In this document: positions 46,522 through 55,817 of the stretch, piece by piece
How the letters are laid out: each line of letters begins with the position of its first letter
Position numbering within the stretch: the stretch's first letter is position 1
NCBI GenBank assembly: GCA_029936675.1
Contig: JAPYSB010000003.1
Span: forward strand, 93,489 to 157,488
Source: Dehalococcoidia bacterium
GTDB taxonomy: Bacteria > Chloroflexota > Dehalococcoidia > Lucifugimonadales > UBA826
Direction: 5' to 3'
Length of the DNA stretch: 64,000 nucleotides
Made by a program: the position numbers and the translations under genes
The notes under the pieces: generated by a model
Seen by the model: only the letters and a program-made list of their open reading frames with translations
Database searches by the model: none
Told to the model about the DNA's origin: nothing

Positions 46522-47382
46522 ATGCCACATGCACCGATCAACGGAATAGACATTTATTACGAGGCCTACGGTACAGGTGACACGATTATATTTTGCCATG
46601 AATTTGCAGGAGATATTAGATCGTGGGACTTGCAAGTAAATCACTTTTCCAGAAATTTCCAAGTAATCACTTACTGTGCTAGAGGCTATTCTCCGACTTC
46701 AGTACCTGAAAATCCAGAATTATACAGCCAAGATCTGGTTATTGATGACCTTAAAGGGTTGATGGATTTTTTGAAAATTGATAAAGCTCATATAGTTGGT
46801 CTTTCAATGGGAGGAAATGTTGCCCTAAATTTTGGTATTAAATACCCGGAACAAGCCAAAACATTAACAATAGCAGGGACGGGGACTGGGTCAGATAATC
46901 CTGACCTTTTTCGGGAACGCATTTTAAAGTTTTCAGATGGAATGAGGTCAGAAGGTATGGCTTTTATGTCAGATTACCTTAAAGGTCCCCAAAGGGTTCA
47001 GCACCAGTTGAAAGACCCTAGAGGCTATCAACTTTTCTGTGAACAATTCTTGGAACATTCCAACATAGGTTCTGCAAATACCTTCTACGGCATTATGACC
47101 AAAAGGCCGCCTATTTTCGATTTAAAGAACCAACTTTCAAACATAAAAATTCCGGTTTTAGTGATGACCGGGGATGAGGACGACCCCTGTATTAAACCAT
47201 CCCTTTTTATCAAAGAATCTATACCTGGTGCAGGCCTAATAATGTTTCCAAGATCCGGACATGCAATTAACCTAGAAGAGCCACAGTTGTTTAATACGTC
47301 TGTAACTGAATTTATCAATCATTCAGGGGCCTCCTACTGGGGACCACGCGGTCAGGGTGAGGCAGAAGGATCTTTAACCTAA
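46522..47382 (+). CDS. Alpha/beta hydrolase fold protein
   Basis: The protein has about 286 residues, with the nucleophile elbow GLSMGGN, the HEFAGDIRSW oxyanion region and the late histidine in SGHAINLEEP. The acid residue is in DEDDP. Relatives include 3-oxoadipate enol-lactonase and meta-cleavage hydrolases, so it could act on lactones or diketones. ATG 46522 is selected by AAAGGAGAGG about 4 nt upstream; an earlier ATG at 46471 has no such site. The gene is divergent from the corrinoid cluster. Confidence 0.85.
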   Translation: MPHAPINGIDIYYEAYGTGDTIIFCHEFAGDIRSWDLQVNHFSRNFQVITYCARGYSPTSVPENPELYSQDLVIDDLKGLMDFLKIDKAHIVGLSMGGNVALNFGIKYPEQAKTLTIAGTGTGSDNPDLFRERILKFSDGMRSEGMAFMSDYLKGPQRVQHQLKDPRGYQLFCEQFLEHSNIGSANTFYGIMTKRPPIFDLKNQLSNIKIPVLVMTGDEDDPCIKPSLFIKESIPGAGLIMFPRSGHAINLEEPQLFNTSVTEFINHSGASYWGPRGQGEAEGSLT

Positions 47383-47600
47383 CAGAATTTTGAGTCGATG
47401 GTTGGGTTCCCGGTCGGAACGGGACAGCCGAAATGCGAGAGACAGCAAGAAGTATTTGTTATCTGAACTTCCTCCAAAACCACCACAGTACTAAATAATT
47501 TCCCGGCACGTCACGGTAGCATCGCCGGCACGCTGCCTATCATTTTTATCCATGCTGTAAAATTCTGATCAAATTTTTGTTGAAAAAACGGATTTCAAAA
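47383..47600. other. 218-bp spacer with unusual base composition
   Basis: No gene is seen between the hydrolase and the convergent enolase-superfamily gene. The middle is richer in G+C than surrounding spacers and carries short repeats: TCCCG...CGGGA forms a 5-bp stem near 47408-47424, and CCGGCACG occurs twice (near 47503 and 47525). A 20-codon ORF on the minus strand is not credible as a gene. A structured RNA or a repeat remnant is possible. Confidence 0.4.
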
Positions 47601-48707
47601 TCAGATCTGGTACTTGACTACCGAATAATGATCGAGCTCCAGCCCAAGGCCTGGTTTGTCATGGAATGGAGACCAGTAACCATCCTTCTGTTTTGGGAAA
47701 TCTACGTACCATAACCTATCTCCCTCCAAAGACACATTCATATACTCAACGACTTTCAGATTTGGCGTTGCGCATGCTACGTGGAGATGGGCTAATTGAA
47801 GTGCATGTGGAGCTACCGGCAGGTTAAAAGAATGCGCCAGATGGGCTATTTTCATCCATTCTGTGACACCTCCAACTCGTCCAATATCGGGCTGAACAAT
47901 ATCGGCTCCTCCACGACCGATGAGGTCTCTAAAGCCATATTTTGTGTATTCGTGCTCCCCGGTAGCTATAGGGATACTAGTGGCTTTGGATATTTCGGCC
48001 ATCCCATCTATGTCATCTGGTATCAAGGGTTCCTCAAACCAACCGACCTGAAACTGTTCAAATTCCTTAGCCATGTAGATCGCCTGTTTCCTGTAATAAC
48101 CGTTGTTTGCATCAATGTAGATGCTGACGTCGTCGCCAACAGCCTTCCTCACTGCAGCGACCCTTTTAATATCTTCTCTTTCTGATGATCCAAAATCCTT
48201 TCCCACTTTCATTTTGACCCTTGGTATTCCGTCCGACACATACCTTGTCATTTCCTCAAGAAGCTCTTTTTCTGAGAAGTTGGTCCAACCACCACTCCCA
48301 TAAACAGGAACGGAATCTGTATATGCTCCAAGCAATTTGTATAAGGGAAGATTCACATATTTTCCCTTGAGGTCCCATAGGCCTATATCAATGGCTGAAA
48401 TTGCGCAGAAGGCTATTCCCTTCCTACCGTAGCCTCGTACTTTCCAGTACATGTCGTTCCATAATCGTTCTATATCCAGCGGGTCTTTTCCTACCAACTC
48501 TGATTTAAGGGAATTTTCGATTACATCTATTACCCCTGGGGAGGCGTATGTCATTCCAAGACCCTCAATATTTTCATCCGTCTTGATGTGAACGAAGATT
48601 TGCCCTCTTCCTCCTGATCCCTCCTTTGGGGTCGGTATGGTGGCGTCCTGTATCGGATGTCCTTCTGGGTTGTGAAGTTGAATTGCGGTTACGTCTGTTA
48701 TTTTCAT
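47601..48707 (-). CDS. Enolase-superfamily (mandelate racemase type) enzyme
   Basis: The 368-residue protein has the full mandelate-racemase-type site: the K-x-K strand (VKMKVGK), D in YIDANNGY, E in WFEEPLIP, E in TGEHEYT, and the Asp of QPDIGRVGG with H in APHALQLAHLH as the second acid/base pair. It probably dehydrates or epimerises a sugar acid. It differs from the 9349-10587 enzyme, which has K-x-N instead of K-x-K. It stands 27 nt downstream of argS's end on the same strand. Confidence 0.88.
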   Translation of the reverse strand: MKITDVTAIQLHNPEGHPIQDATIPTPKEGSGGRGQIFVHIKTDENIEGLGMTYASPGVIDVIENSLKSELVGKDPLDIERLWNDMYWKVRGYGRKGIAFCAISAIDIGLWDLKGKYVNLPLYKLLGAYTDSVPVYGSGGWTNFSEKELLEEMTRYVSDGIPRVKMKVGKDFGSSEREDIKRVAAVRKAVGDDVSIYIDANNGYYRKQAIYMAKEFEQFQVGWFEEPLIPDDIDGMAEISKATSIPIATGEHEYTKYGFRDLIGRGGADIVQPDIGRVGGVTEWMKIAHLAHSFNLPVAPHALQLAHLHVACATPNLKVVEYMNVSLEGDRLWYVDFPKQKDGYWSPFHDKPGLGLELDHYSVVKYQI

Positions 48708-48734
48708 TCTGGTCCCTTTAGCAAATTGATGAAT

Positions 48735-50405
48735 CTACATTTTTTCAGGTTTGCTCATGCCCATCAATTCTAGGCAGTTGACGAGCGCCAGTTTCGTTGC
48801 AGCACATAATTTTAACCTAGCCTTACTCAACCCAAGGTCTTTTTCATTTTCTGAAATGACTCTGCAATTCTGATAAAAGTTATGAAAAGCTGTCGCCAGT
48901 TCCAAAGAATAGTGTGGGAGGTGGTGAACTTCATAAGTAACTGCAATAGCATTAATTATTGAAGGCAATTCCAAGATTTTATTGATTAGCTGAATCTCAG
49001 ATTCATGACTCAACATAGAAACCGAACCGTTTGAAAAGTTTATCTTCTTTTCAACAGCTAGATCCAAGATGCTGCATATTCTAGCATGGCCATACTGAAT
49101 GTAATAAACGGGGTTTTCAGAAGACTGGCTTTTAGCCAGATCCAGGTCAAAATCAAGCTGAGTTTCATGGGCGCGGGATAAAAACATAAACCTGCAAGCG
49201 TCGGCTCCAATTTCATTTACTAGTTCTATCAGTGGAACAACGTTACCTTCTCGCTTGGAAAGTTTTTCGGTGGTTTCTCCTTTTTTGAACCGGACCATTT
49301 GAACCAGAATCATTTCCAGATTGTCAGGGTCGCAGCCGAGCATTTTCATAGCGGATTTGAGTCTTAGTACCTGACCCTGATGATCCGCACCCCAGACGTC
49401 AATAACAATATCGAATTTTCTATGAATAAATTTATTGTAATGATATGCAATGTCAGTAGAAAAGTAAGTGGGGGTCCCATTAGTTCGTATCAGAACGTTA
49501 TCTTTTTCTTCCCCTAAGTTGCTATTTAGTAGCCATGTCGCACCGTCTTTATCGGACACATAACCCATCTCTTTGAGCAGGCCTATGCATTTCTCAAATT
49601 GACCGTCTTCAAAAAGACTTTTTTCACTGAACCAATTGTCGAAATCGATGTGCAGCGATTCAATATCCTCCTTAATGCCCTCTATCATTAGTCGGATGCC
49701 AGCTTTGCCTAGGTCTGACAATGCTCCAGGGTCATCAGTGTCATAGTTAGCACTATCTAAATCCCTTATTTTTTCAGCAACAGCTATTACATCTTCACCA
49801 GGATATGAGTCTTTCGGTAGTTCGACATCATTCCCGAGTGATTGCATATATCTAGCAACCAAGGATCGATTGAATTTATCTATTTGGGCTCCGGCATCAT
49901 TCAGATAGTATTCTTGTTGAACTTCGAATCCAGCGGACTTTAATACATTGGCAAGCGTACTACCGATCACAGCCCCTCTGGCATGTGCTACGTGTAATCT
50001 TCCAGTCGGGTTGGCACTTATATATTCAACTTGAATTTTTTTGCCTTCCCCAGCATTAGTAACTCCGTAACTTTTTGGATCTGACAGCATTTGATCAACC
50101 TGGTCTTGCAACCATTTTCTGCTTAGCACAAAGTTAAGGAAGCCTGGGTTGGCCACCACTACATCTTCTAGAAGACCATCTTTTTTCAGGTATTTAGCAA
50201 GCACATTGGCTATTTCTATAGGGTTTTTCTTCAATGGTTTTGCTAGCTTCAGCGGAAGACTTGAAGCATAGTCACCGTGCTCGGGGTTTTGTGGTCTTTC
50301 AACCGCGATGTCTCCGATTTCAGCGGCAGGTATAAGGTTGTCCTGTTGGGCCTCTTCAAAGGCTTTTTGAATCGAAGCGCTGAGAATCTCAGGAATAGTT
50401 GTCAA
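48735..50405 (-). CDS. argS: Arginyl-tRNA synthetase
   Basis: The 556-residue class I synthetase charges tRNA-Arg. The HIGH-like motif is in ANPTGRLHVAHARG near residue 130, and the KMSKS-like motif is the KLSKREGN seen in many ArgRS proteins. The N-terminal additional domain (ending in the NPEHGDYASS stretch) and the C-terminal DALR anticodon-binding domain are present. The selD gene lies 30 nt upstream on the same strand, so they may be cotranscribed. Confidence 0.96.
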   Translation of the reverse strand: MTTIPEILSASIQKAFEEAQQDNLIPAAEIGDIAVERPQNPEHGDYASSLPLKLAKPLKKNPIEIANVLAKYLKKDGLLEDVVVANPGFLNFVLSRKWLQDQVDQMLSDPKSYGVTNAGEGKKIQVEYISANPTGRLHVAHARGAVIGSTLANVLKSAGFEVQQEYYLNDAGAQIDKFNRSLVARYMQSLGNDVELPKDSYPGEDVIAVAEKIRDLDSANYDTDDPGALSDLGKAGIRLMIEGIKEDIESLHIDFDNWFSEKSLFEDGQFEKCIGLLKEMGYVSDKDGATWLLNSNLGEEKDNVLIRTNGTPTYFSTDIAYHYNKFIHRKFDIVIDVWGADHQGQVLRLKSAMKMLGCDPDNLEMILVQMVRFKKGETTEKLSKREGNVVPLIELVNEIGADACRFMFLSRAHETQLDFDLDLAKSQSSENPVYYIQYGHARICSILDLAVEKKINFSNGSVSMLSHESEIQLINKILELPSIINAIAVTYEVHHLPHYSLELATAFHNFYQNCRVISENEKDLGLSKARLKLCAATKLALVNCLELMGMSKPEKM

Positions 50406-50435
50406 TGTTGCAACTCCGATAAACCTTGATCTTCG

Positions 50436-51494
50436 CTATCCAGCGACGTGTATTGTAGGGTCAGTGTCTGAAGGAGTGTAAACTTCCCCGATTATTTGGT
50501 TACTTAATGTGCCTGCCTCAGACAGCGACTGTTGTAATTTATCTGCCTTATCTGGATTGACTGAAATCAATAGGCCTCCAGAGGTCTGGGCATCAGATAA
50601 AAGGATTTTATCGTTTTCTGAGATTTCTTTATCCCACAACACCGTCGACTTTAGAGAATCAAGATTCCGCATAGTCCCTCCCGGTGCTATCCCTTGTTCC
50701 AATAGATCCGTTGTGCCCTCTATCACCGGTACTTTGGACTTATAAATCCGGGCACCTAGCCCACTGCCCTCCATCATCTCTCTCAGATGCCCCAACAATC
50801 CAAAACCTGTAACGTCAGAGCAAGCGTTTACGCCGACTGAAATCATAGATTCGGAGGCGGATTTGTTAAGCGCAGCCATAATTGCAACAGCATTTTCAAG
50901 AACCTCAGCAGCTACTTTTTCTTGTTTTCCGGCAGTAGTTATTATCCCAGTACCTATAGGCTTTGTTAGCAGCAAAAGATCTCCAGATTTGGAGGTGCTG
51001 TTTGCCGTTTGTGAGCCAGGATTTACTATTCCTGTTACTGAAAGCCCGTATTTTGGTTCAGCATCCACCACACTGTGTCCTCCGGCTATTACTATGCCGG
51101 CTTCGAGTGCTTTTGAGGCGCCACCTTTAAGGATTTCCCCCAGAATCGACATGTCTAAATCTGAAGGGAAACCAACCACGTTTAGTGCCGCAATGGGTTT
51201 GGCACCCATTGCATAGACGTCACTTAGGGAGTTAGCAGCAGCTATTTGTCCGAAGATAAATGGGTCATCTACAATCGGGGGAAAAAAATCGACTGTTAAA
51301 ACGACAGCCAAATCATCGCTTAACTTGTAAACGGCGGCGTCATCACTAGTCTTTGTTCCAACTAGTAGGTTTGGATGGGTCATATCTGGCAACTGGCTCA
51401 GAACCTGAGCCAGGTCGTCTGGACTTAGTTTAGAGGCTCAACCTGCACACGATGCAAGTTCTGTGAGCCTAATTTTTTCATGTTGATGCTGCAT
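50436..51494 (-). CDS. selD: Selenide water dikinase (selenophosphate synthetase), selenocysteine-containing
   Basis: The enzyme makes selenophosphate from selenide and ATP, the donor for Sec-tRNA. The uninterrupted part starts at about 51392, which would cut off the catalytic N-terminus. Reading upstream in the same frame to ATG 51494 gives 352 residues, the usual SelD length, with one internal TGA at codon 19. The local sequence IRLTELASCAGUASKLSP aligns with E. coli IRLTQYSHGAGCGCKISP, placing TGA exactly at the catalytic Cys17. It is read as Sec, not a nonsense mutation, because the whole frame is conserved and a hairpin follows. Motifs downstream (DDAAVY, GGHSVVD) are standard. A possible RBS AGGA precedes ATG. 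Confidence 0.93.
51393..51413 (-). promoter_or_regulatory. Candidate bacterial SECIS hairpin for selD
   Basis: Starting 24 nt after the UGA, CTGGCTCAG pairs perfectly with CTGAGCCAG around GTT: a 9-bp stem within the coding sequence. The apex reads CAGGUUCUG, close to the E. coli fdhF SECIS apex CAGGUCUGC, where SelB contacts the loop G residues. The spacing to the loop (33 nt) is within the range generally given for bacterial SECIS elements. Confidence 0.8.
51438..51440 (-). other. In-frame UGA recoded as selenocysteine (selD codon 19)
   Basis: The TGA lies between GGT and GCC codons in an otherwise open reading frame of the selD N-terminus. It aligns with the active-site cysteine of SelD proteins. 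Translation as Sec gives CAGU-ASK, a form known for selenocysteine-containing SelD in other bacteria and archaea. Confidence 0.88.
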
Positions 51495-51634
51495 TCTTAG
51501 TATCCTAGCTGATAAAATTATTAACTATTATATCTGTATCCCGGTTGCTATATAGCACAAAGCAGATATTCACTATTCGGATATCATTAGGTGGCATCAT
51601 TTTTTGAGTAAGTAAAAAGGTTTTTATTTTACAG

Positions 51635-52615
51635 ATGAGATACTCTGATTTTTCGGTTAATGATATTAATTTGTCCGTTATCGGATTTCCTTTGTGGACT
51701 TTGGCAACCAGAGGCTGGGAGAGAAAGGATCCCAGCGTTGCCAATTATTTATTGCAGCAGGCGTTTAACCAAGGTATAAATTTTTTTGATACCGCGGATT
51801 CTTACGGTAACGGGTACGGGGAAGAATTACTTCGAGAAGCACTCTCTCCAATAAGAAAAGAAATTGTTATATCCACTAAATTTGGGTTCGACTTTTATTC
51901 GCCCCAACTAAACAATGAAGGTGGGGGCAGTAAAAAATTTAACCCTGAATATGTTTCTTATGCCTGTGAACAATCTTTACGCCGCCTTGGAACTGACTAC
52001 ATTGATATGTATCTTGTTCATTATCCATCTTATGATGAGGTCGAAAATGATGATTTATACGAGATGCTTGAGAAACTTGTAGACGCAGGAAAGATCTTGA
52101 GATTCGGACTAGCAATCGATGACCGACCGGAAGCAACGGAAATAGCTAGACTTCTTGTTTCAGAAAGAAAGTTAGATTTAATTCATGCACCTTTTAGTTT
52201 GCTGGAACAGGACTTAGTTTTAAGTCTTTCCGAGATAAGCGACGACTTATCTGTTATAGCCAGAAGAGTACACGCATTCGGTCTGCTAGACGATTCTTAC
52301 GATCCAAAAATCTTCCAAGACTCTAACCTTGGCCAACAACAAGATCACCTCGTATTTAGCAATATTTTAGCAAGGCGACCATATTACGATTTCGTCTCGG
52401 ATATTTTTGAAGAGAATATTTCAGATATTGCCTTGAGGTTCACGATAACAAATCAAGGTATTGCTTCGGCACTCCCAAATATTAATGATATTGATAACTT
52501 ATCTGACTACTGTTTATCGGCCGATAAACCGGATTTGGATGGCGAACTTATGCAAATGATAAGTGACGTATTTCAAGAGCAGAAACAAAGTGGGCAAAAA
52601 GAGGAAAATGAATAA
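51635..52615 (+). CDS. Aldo/keto reductase family protein
   Basis: The 326-residue (beta/alpha)8 NADPH-dependent oxidoreductase has the catalytic Tyr in FFDTADSYGNG, the Lys in ISTKFG and the His in YLVHYPS. It would reduce an aldehyde or ketone. The end segment (NQGIASALPNINDIDNL) is the usual C-terminal NADP-site region. It is divergent from selD across 140 bp and convergent with the EVE-like gene. Confidence 0.87.
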   Translation: MRYSDFSVNDINLSVIGFPLWTLATRGWERKDPSVANYLLQQAFNQGINFFDTADSYGNGYGEELLREALSPIRKEIVISTKFGFDFYSPQLNNEGGGSKKFNPEYVSYACEQSLRRLGTDYIDMYLVHYPSYDEVENDDLYEMLEKLVDAGKILRFGLAIDDRPEATEIARLLVSERKLDLIHAPFSLLEQDLVLSLSEISDDLSVIARRVHAFGLLDDSYDPKIFQDSNLGQQQDHLVFSNILARRPYYDFVSDIFEENISDIALRFTITNQGIASALPNINDIDNLSDYCLSADKPDLDGELMQMISDVFQEQKQSGQKEENE

Positions 52616-52632
52616 ACGCCAGCAAGGTTTTG

Positions 52633-53094
52633 TTAGCTAGTTTGTTTTTGCTTTTTGGCCCTTTTCATTTCATCCTCAATCAACTTGAAGTCTCTACTGG
52701 GTAGTAAATGTATGCGATCCCAAAATGCTAGAGGCCAATCTTCTGGAGCCCATCTCTTCACGTACTCTAGACTTGGCCCTAATTGAAGACCGTCTATGTA
52801 TTGTCCTTCATCTAAAACATAGTCGGGTTTCAATGTAATTCTGAATTTATATTCGCCAGGTTTATCTATAGGGACCCAAATTGGAGATGCGTCCTCAAAA
52901 TAGTCGGAGATTATGGTGGCCGAGGCGGTCCAGCATTTTTTATTCCTGTCAAAAAATATAACGCGATCTTTTGAATGCATTCTTTGGGCCCGTCTTTTAT
53001 ATTTGGCGCTCATACCAAATACCTTATAGCCTTTCTCCCGTGTAATGGCAGAATTTTCGCCGTTGTCCACAAACATCCAGTAATTGGACCCCAT
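52633..53094 (-). CDS. EVE-domain-like protein
   Basis: The 153-residue protein starts NYWMFVDNGENSAITREKGYKVFG and continues KRRAQRMHSKDRVIFF, consistent with the PUA-like EVE fold that binds modified bases in RNA or DNA. A basic tail (KRAKKQKQ) closes the chain. The role is unknown. It is adjacent to ispD but on the other strand. Confidence 0.72.
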   Translation of the reverse strand: MGSNYWMFVDNGENSAITREKGYKVFGMSAKYKRRAQRMHSKDRVIFFDRNKKCWTASATIISDYFEDASPIWVPIDKPGEYKFRITLKPDYVLDEGQYIDGLQLGPSLEYVKRWAPEDWPLAFWDRIHLLPSRDFKLIEDEMKRAKKQKQTS

Positions 53095-53284
53095 CTTTTC
53101 CCCTTATTTTCTCGACTTTGAGATTGCTAGGTTAGTTTTAGCAATGAGAGTAATTTCCACAACATTGTACATCTGTTTCGCAGGGTATCTTTTTAAAGGG
53201 TGCGAGCTTGTATGATGAACGTATAAAATGACTGCTGAGTTGTGGTGGTTATTAATATCTAAACAGGTTAGATTGGCTAATTTC

Positions 53285-53959
53285 ATGAGCGGCTTTTCAG
53301 CGATAATTTTAGGTGCAGGTACTGGAGAAAGAATGCGTGGCATCGATAAAATAATGACCACTATTTGTGGACTGCCTACGATACTACATTCTGTAAACGC
53401 ATTTCTTCGAACGGGGATTTTTGAAACAATGACAGTAGTTGCAAATACTCACAATATTTCAAAGCTTGAACATTTGATGTCTAGTCCCGAATATCACAGG
53501 GTTCAGGTGATTCTAGGAGGTATTAGGAGACAAGATTCCGTAAAAAATGCTCTGGCCACTATTGATGCTATCGACTATGTGGTGATTCATGATGGTGCTA
53601 GGCCTTGCGTATCTTCTGATCTTATAGGCCGCGCTGTTAAGGCGACTCAAAACTCAGATGCAGCGATACCTGTGCTTCCAGTTACAGACACAATAAAAAT
53701 AGTAAGAGAGTTCAAGGTTGTGTCAAATGTGGATAGATCCAATCTCTTTTCGACCCAAACGCCTCAGGTCTTTAAATATTCTAGTATAGCTAAATTTCAC
53801 AAAATTTTTACCGACGATGTAACAGATGACTCATCACTTGTGGAGATCTCTGGTGGTGATGTTTCTACCTTTGCTGGAGATCCTGAAAATATAAAAATAA
53901 CAAATCCGATAGATATTGAAATTGCGGAAACTATTTTGCAGAGACGTAGAAATCTATGA
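53285..53959 (+). CDS. ispD: 2-C-methyl-D-erythritol 4-phosphate cytidylyltransferase
   Basis: This 224-residue MEP-pathway enzyme couples CTP to MEP. The nucleotide loop SAIILGAGTGERMRG is at the start, GGIRRQDSVKNAL and VVIHDGARPCV follow, and the DTIKIV and FSTQTPQ motifs appear later. ATG 53285 gives the family N-terminus; upstream codons to 53228 do not match. Its stop overlaps the ispF start by ATGA, giving the usual ispDF pair. Confidence 0.93.
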   Translation: MSGFSAIILGAGTGERMRGIDKIMTTICGLPTILHSVNAFLRTGIFETMTVVANTHNISKLEHLMSSPEYHRVQVILGGIRRQDSVKNALATIDAIDYVVIHDGARPCVSSDLIGRAVKATQNSDAAIPVLPVTDTIKIVREFKVVSNVDRSNLFSTQTPQVFKYSSIAKFHKIFTDDVTDDSSLVEISGGDVSTFAGDPENIKITNPIDIEIAETILQRRRNL

Positions 53960-54441
53960 ATATAATTCGCACTGGTATTGGGATAGATATACACAGGTTG
54001 CAAAAAGGCGAGACTTTGATTTTGGGGGGAGCGGAAATCCCTTCTCAATATGGCTTGCTGGGACATAGCGACGGTGACGTCCTGATACATGCGATTATAG
54101 ACGGGTTTCTAGGCGCGGCAAATTTAGGTGATATAGGCAGGTATTTTCCTTCGAACAATCCAGAATATAAAGGGATAAGCAGTGGAAAATTACTAGAAAT
54201 TTCTTTAAATAGGGTTGTAGCTGAAGGATGGAAGCCTGTGTTTGTGGATGCTACAATTGTGGCCGAAAAACCACTGCTTGCAGAATTTATACCACAAATG
54301 ACATTTAACATAGCGCATGCCATCAATTTAACACAAAGAGATATCAGTATTAAGGCAACTACCGCTGACGGGTTGGGATATATCGGTAGGGGAGAGGGTA
54401 TTTCCTGCCAGGCTATAGTCACTATCCAAAAACCAGAATGA
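53956..54441 (+). CDS. ispF: 2-C-methyl-D-erythritol 2,4-cyclodiphosphate synthase
   Basis: The 161-residue enzyme forms the cyclic diphosphate of the MEP pathway. Zinc ligands lie in GIDIHRL and HSDGDVLIHAIIDGFLGAANLGDIG, and the KATTADGLGYIGRGEGI strand is typical. It overlaps ispD and cysS by ATGA junctions, so the three genes form one tightly coupled operon for isoprenoid and cysteinyl-tRNA synthesis. Confidence 0.96.
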   Translation: MNIIRTGIGIDIHRLQKGETLILGGAEIPSQYGLLGHSDGDVLIHAIIDGFLGAANLGDIGRYFPSNNPEYKGISSGKLLEISLNRVVAEGWKPVFVDATIVAEKPLLAEFIPQMTFNIAHAINLTQRDISIKATTADGLGYIGRGEGISCQAIVTIQKPE

Positions 54442-55796
54442 GACTGTACAACACACTAAACAGAGTAGTAGAGGAACTTGTTGTAGAAGACAACACTATC
54501 AACATGTATGTGTGCGGCATAACTCCTTACGCACCTTCTCATTTGGGCCACGCCATGTGCGCGATAGTTTTTGATGTCATCAGACGATATTTGAAATACA
54601 AAGGATATAAAGTCCATTTCATACAAAACTTTACCGATATAGATGACAAGATGATAACCGCTGCCAATGACGAAGGAATTGAAGTGTCAGAATTGGCAGA
54701 ACGAAACATCCAGGCTTACCTTTCAGAATTGAGACAGTTGAACGTGCTTCAGGCTTCAGGTTACCCAAGAGCAACCCAAGAAATTAGTTCTATAGTAGCC
54801 GTCATTTCCGATTTGATTGAGAAAAACTATGCTTATGCAACTTCTGGCGATGTTTATTTCAGGGTAAAGAAAGATAAGGACTATGGGAAATTAAGCAGAA
54901 GGAATGTCGACGAATTGCTGGCTGGTGCGAGGTTGGAAATAGAGGAGACTAAGGAAAACCCTGCAGATTTCGCCCTGTGGAAAAGCCAAAAACCAGGAGA
55001 ACCGGCTTGGGATAGCCCTTGGGGGCAAGGACGTCCAGGGTGGCACATAGAATGTACCGCTATGTCGTTAACGTACCTTAATAATAGAGTTGATATTCAT
55101 GGTGGTGGTCAAGATTTAGTGTTTCCACATCATGAAAATGAAATTGCTCAATCAGAGTCTTACACTGGGATTGAGCCTTTTGCACGATATTGGATGCACA
55201 ATGGCACTTTGGGCTACGGGGAAGAAAAAATGAGCAAATCCTTGGGAAATGTATTTTCCATTGGGAAAGCTCTAGAAGAGTTCTCTTCTGACGCCCTTAG
55301 GATGTTTTTTCTAAGCTCGCACTACAGGACACCATTAGTGTTCAGCGACGAATCCGTCAAAGGGCAACAACGCGCCATAGAAAGGTTGAAATCTGCGTTG
55401 GCATCCTCCTCAGGTGATGGAGCTGCCCTTGAGACAGCGGGTTACCGAGATAGGTTTGAATCGGCGATGGATGAGGATTTCAACACCCCCATTGCACTAT
55501 CAGTGATTTTTGATCTTGCCAGAGATATTAATAGGGAATCTACTAATGGATTGAATGTCAAGGCGGCCCAGAAATTACTTTATGACTTAGGTGAAGTTTT
55601 GGGGCTGATCTTAAAAAACGATGATGTAGGCTTTGATGGAAATTTAGCACCGTTCATCGATTTGTTGCTGGATATTCGCGAAGGACTTAGAAAAGAAAAA
55701 CAGTTTGAATTATCGGACCGGATTAGAGATAGGTTAGATGATCTAGGGGTATCAATAGAAGATACGGTAACCGGAGCTCGATGGAAAATGGATTAG
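54438..55796 (+). CDS. cysS: Cysteinyl-tRNA synthetase
   Basis: This 452-residue class I synthetase has a zinc-binding cysteine in YVCGITPY followed by the HIGH-like SHLGHA (about residues 36-41). The KMSKS loop is EEKMSKSLGN near residue 268, and a second zinc set is in WHIECTAMS and HHENEIAQSE. A short anticodon-binding end follows. The ATGA overlap with ispF shows it is the third gene of that operon. Confidence 0.97.
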   Translation: MRLYNTLNRVVEELVVEDNTINMYVCGITPYAPSHLGHAMCAIVFDVIRRYLKYKGYKVHFIQNFTDIDDKMITAANDEGIEVSELAERNIQAYLSELRQLNVLQASGYPRATQEISSIVAVISDLIEKNYAYATSGDVYFRVKKDKDYGKLSRRNVDELLAGARLEIEETKENPADFALWKSQKPGEPAWDSPWGQGRPGWHIECTAMSLTYLNNRVDIHGGGQDLVFPHHENEIAQSESYTGIEPFARYWMHNGTLGYGEEKMSKSLGNVFSIGKALEEFSSDALRMFFLSSHYRTPLVFSDESVKGQQRAIERLKSALASSSGDGAALETAGYRDRFESAMDEDFNTPIALSVIFDLARDINRESTNGLNVKAAQKLLYDLGEVLGLILKNDDVGFDGNLAPFIDLLLDIREGLRKEKQFELSDRIRDRLDDLGVSIEDTVTGARWKMD

Positions 55797-55817
55797 ATCT
55801 GGAGGCAGTTTAAGGTA

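Noticed and set aside
47491-47553. 20-codon minus-strand ORF in the spacer
   Set aside because: It is very short, has no ribosome site and no recognisable product.
51392-51494. selD as a pseudogene or truncated gene starting at TTG 51392
   Set aside because: The upstream frame is conserved like a SelD N-terminus and the TGA is at the catalytic position, so recoding explains it better.
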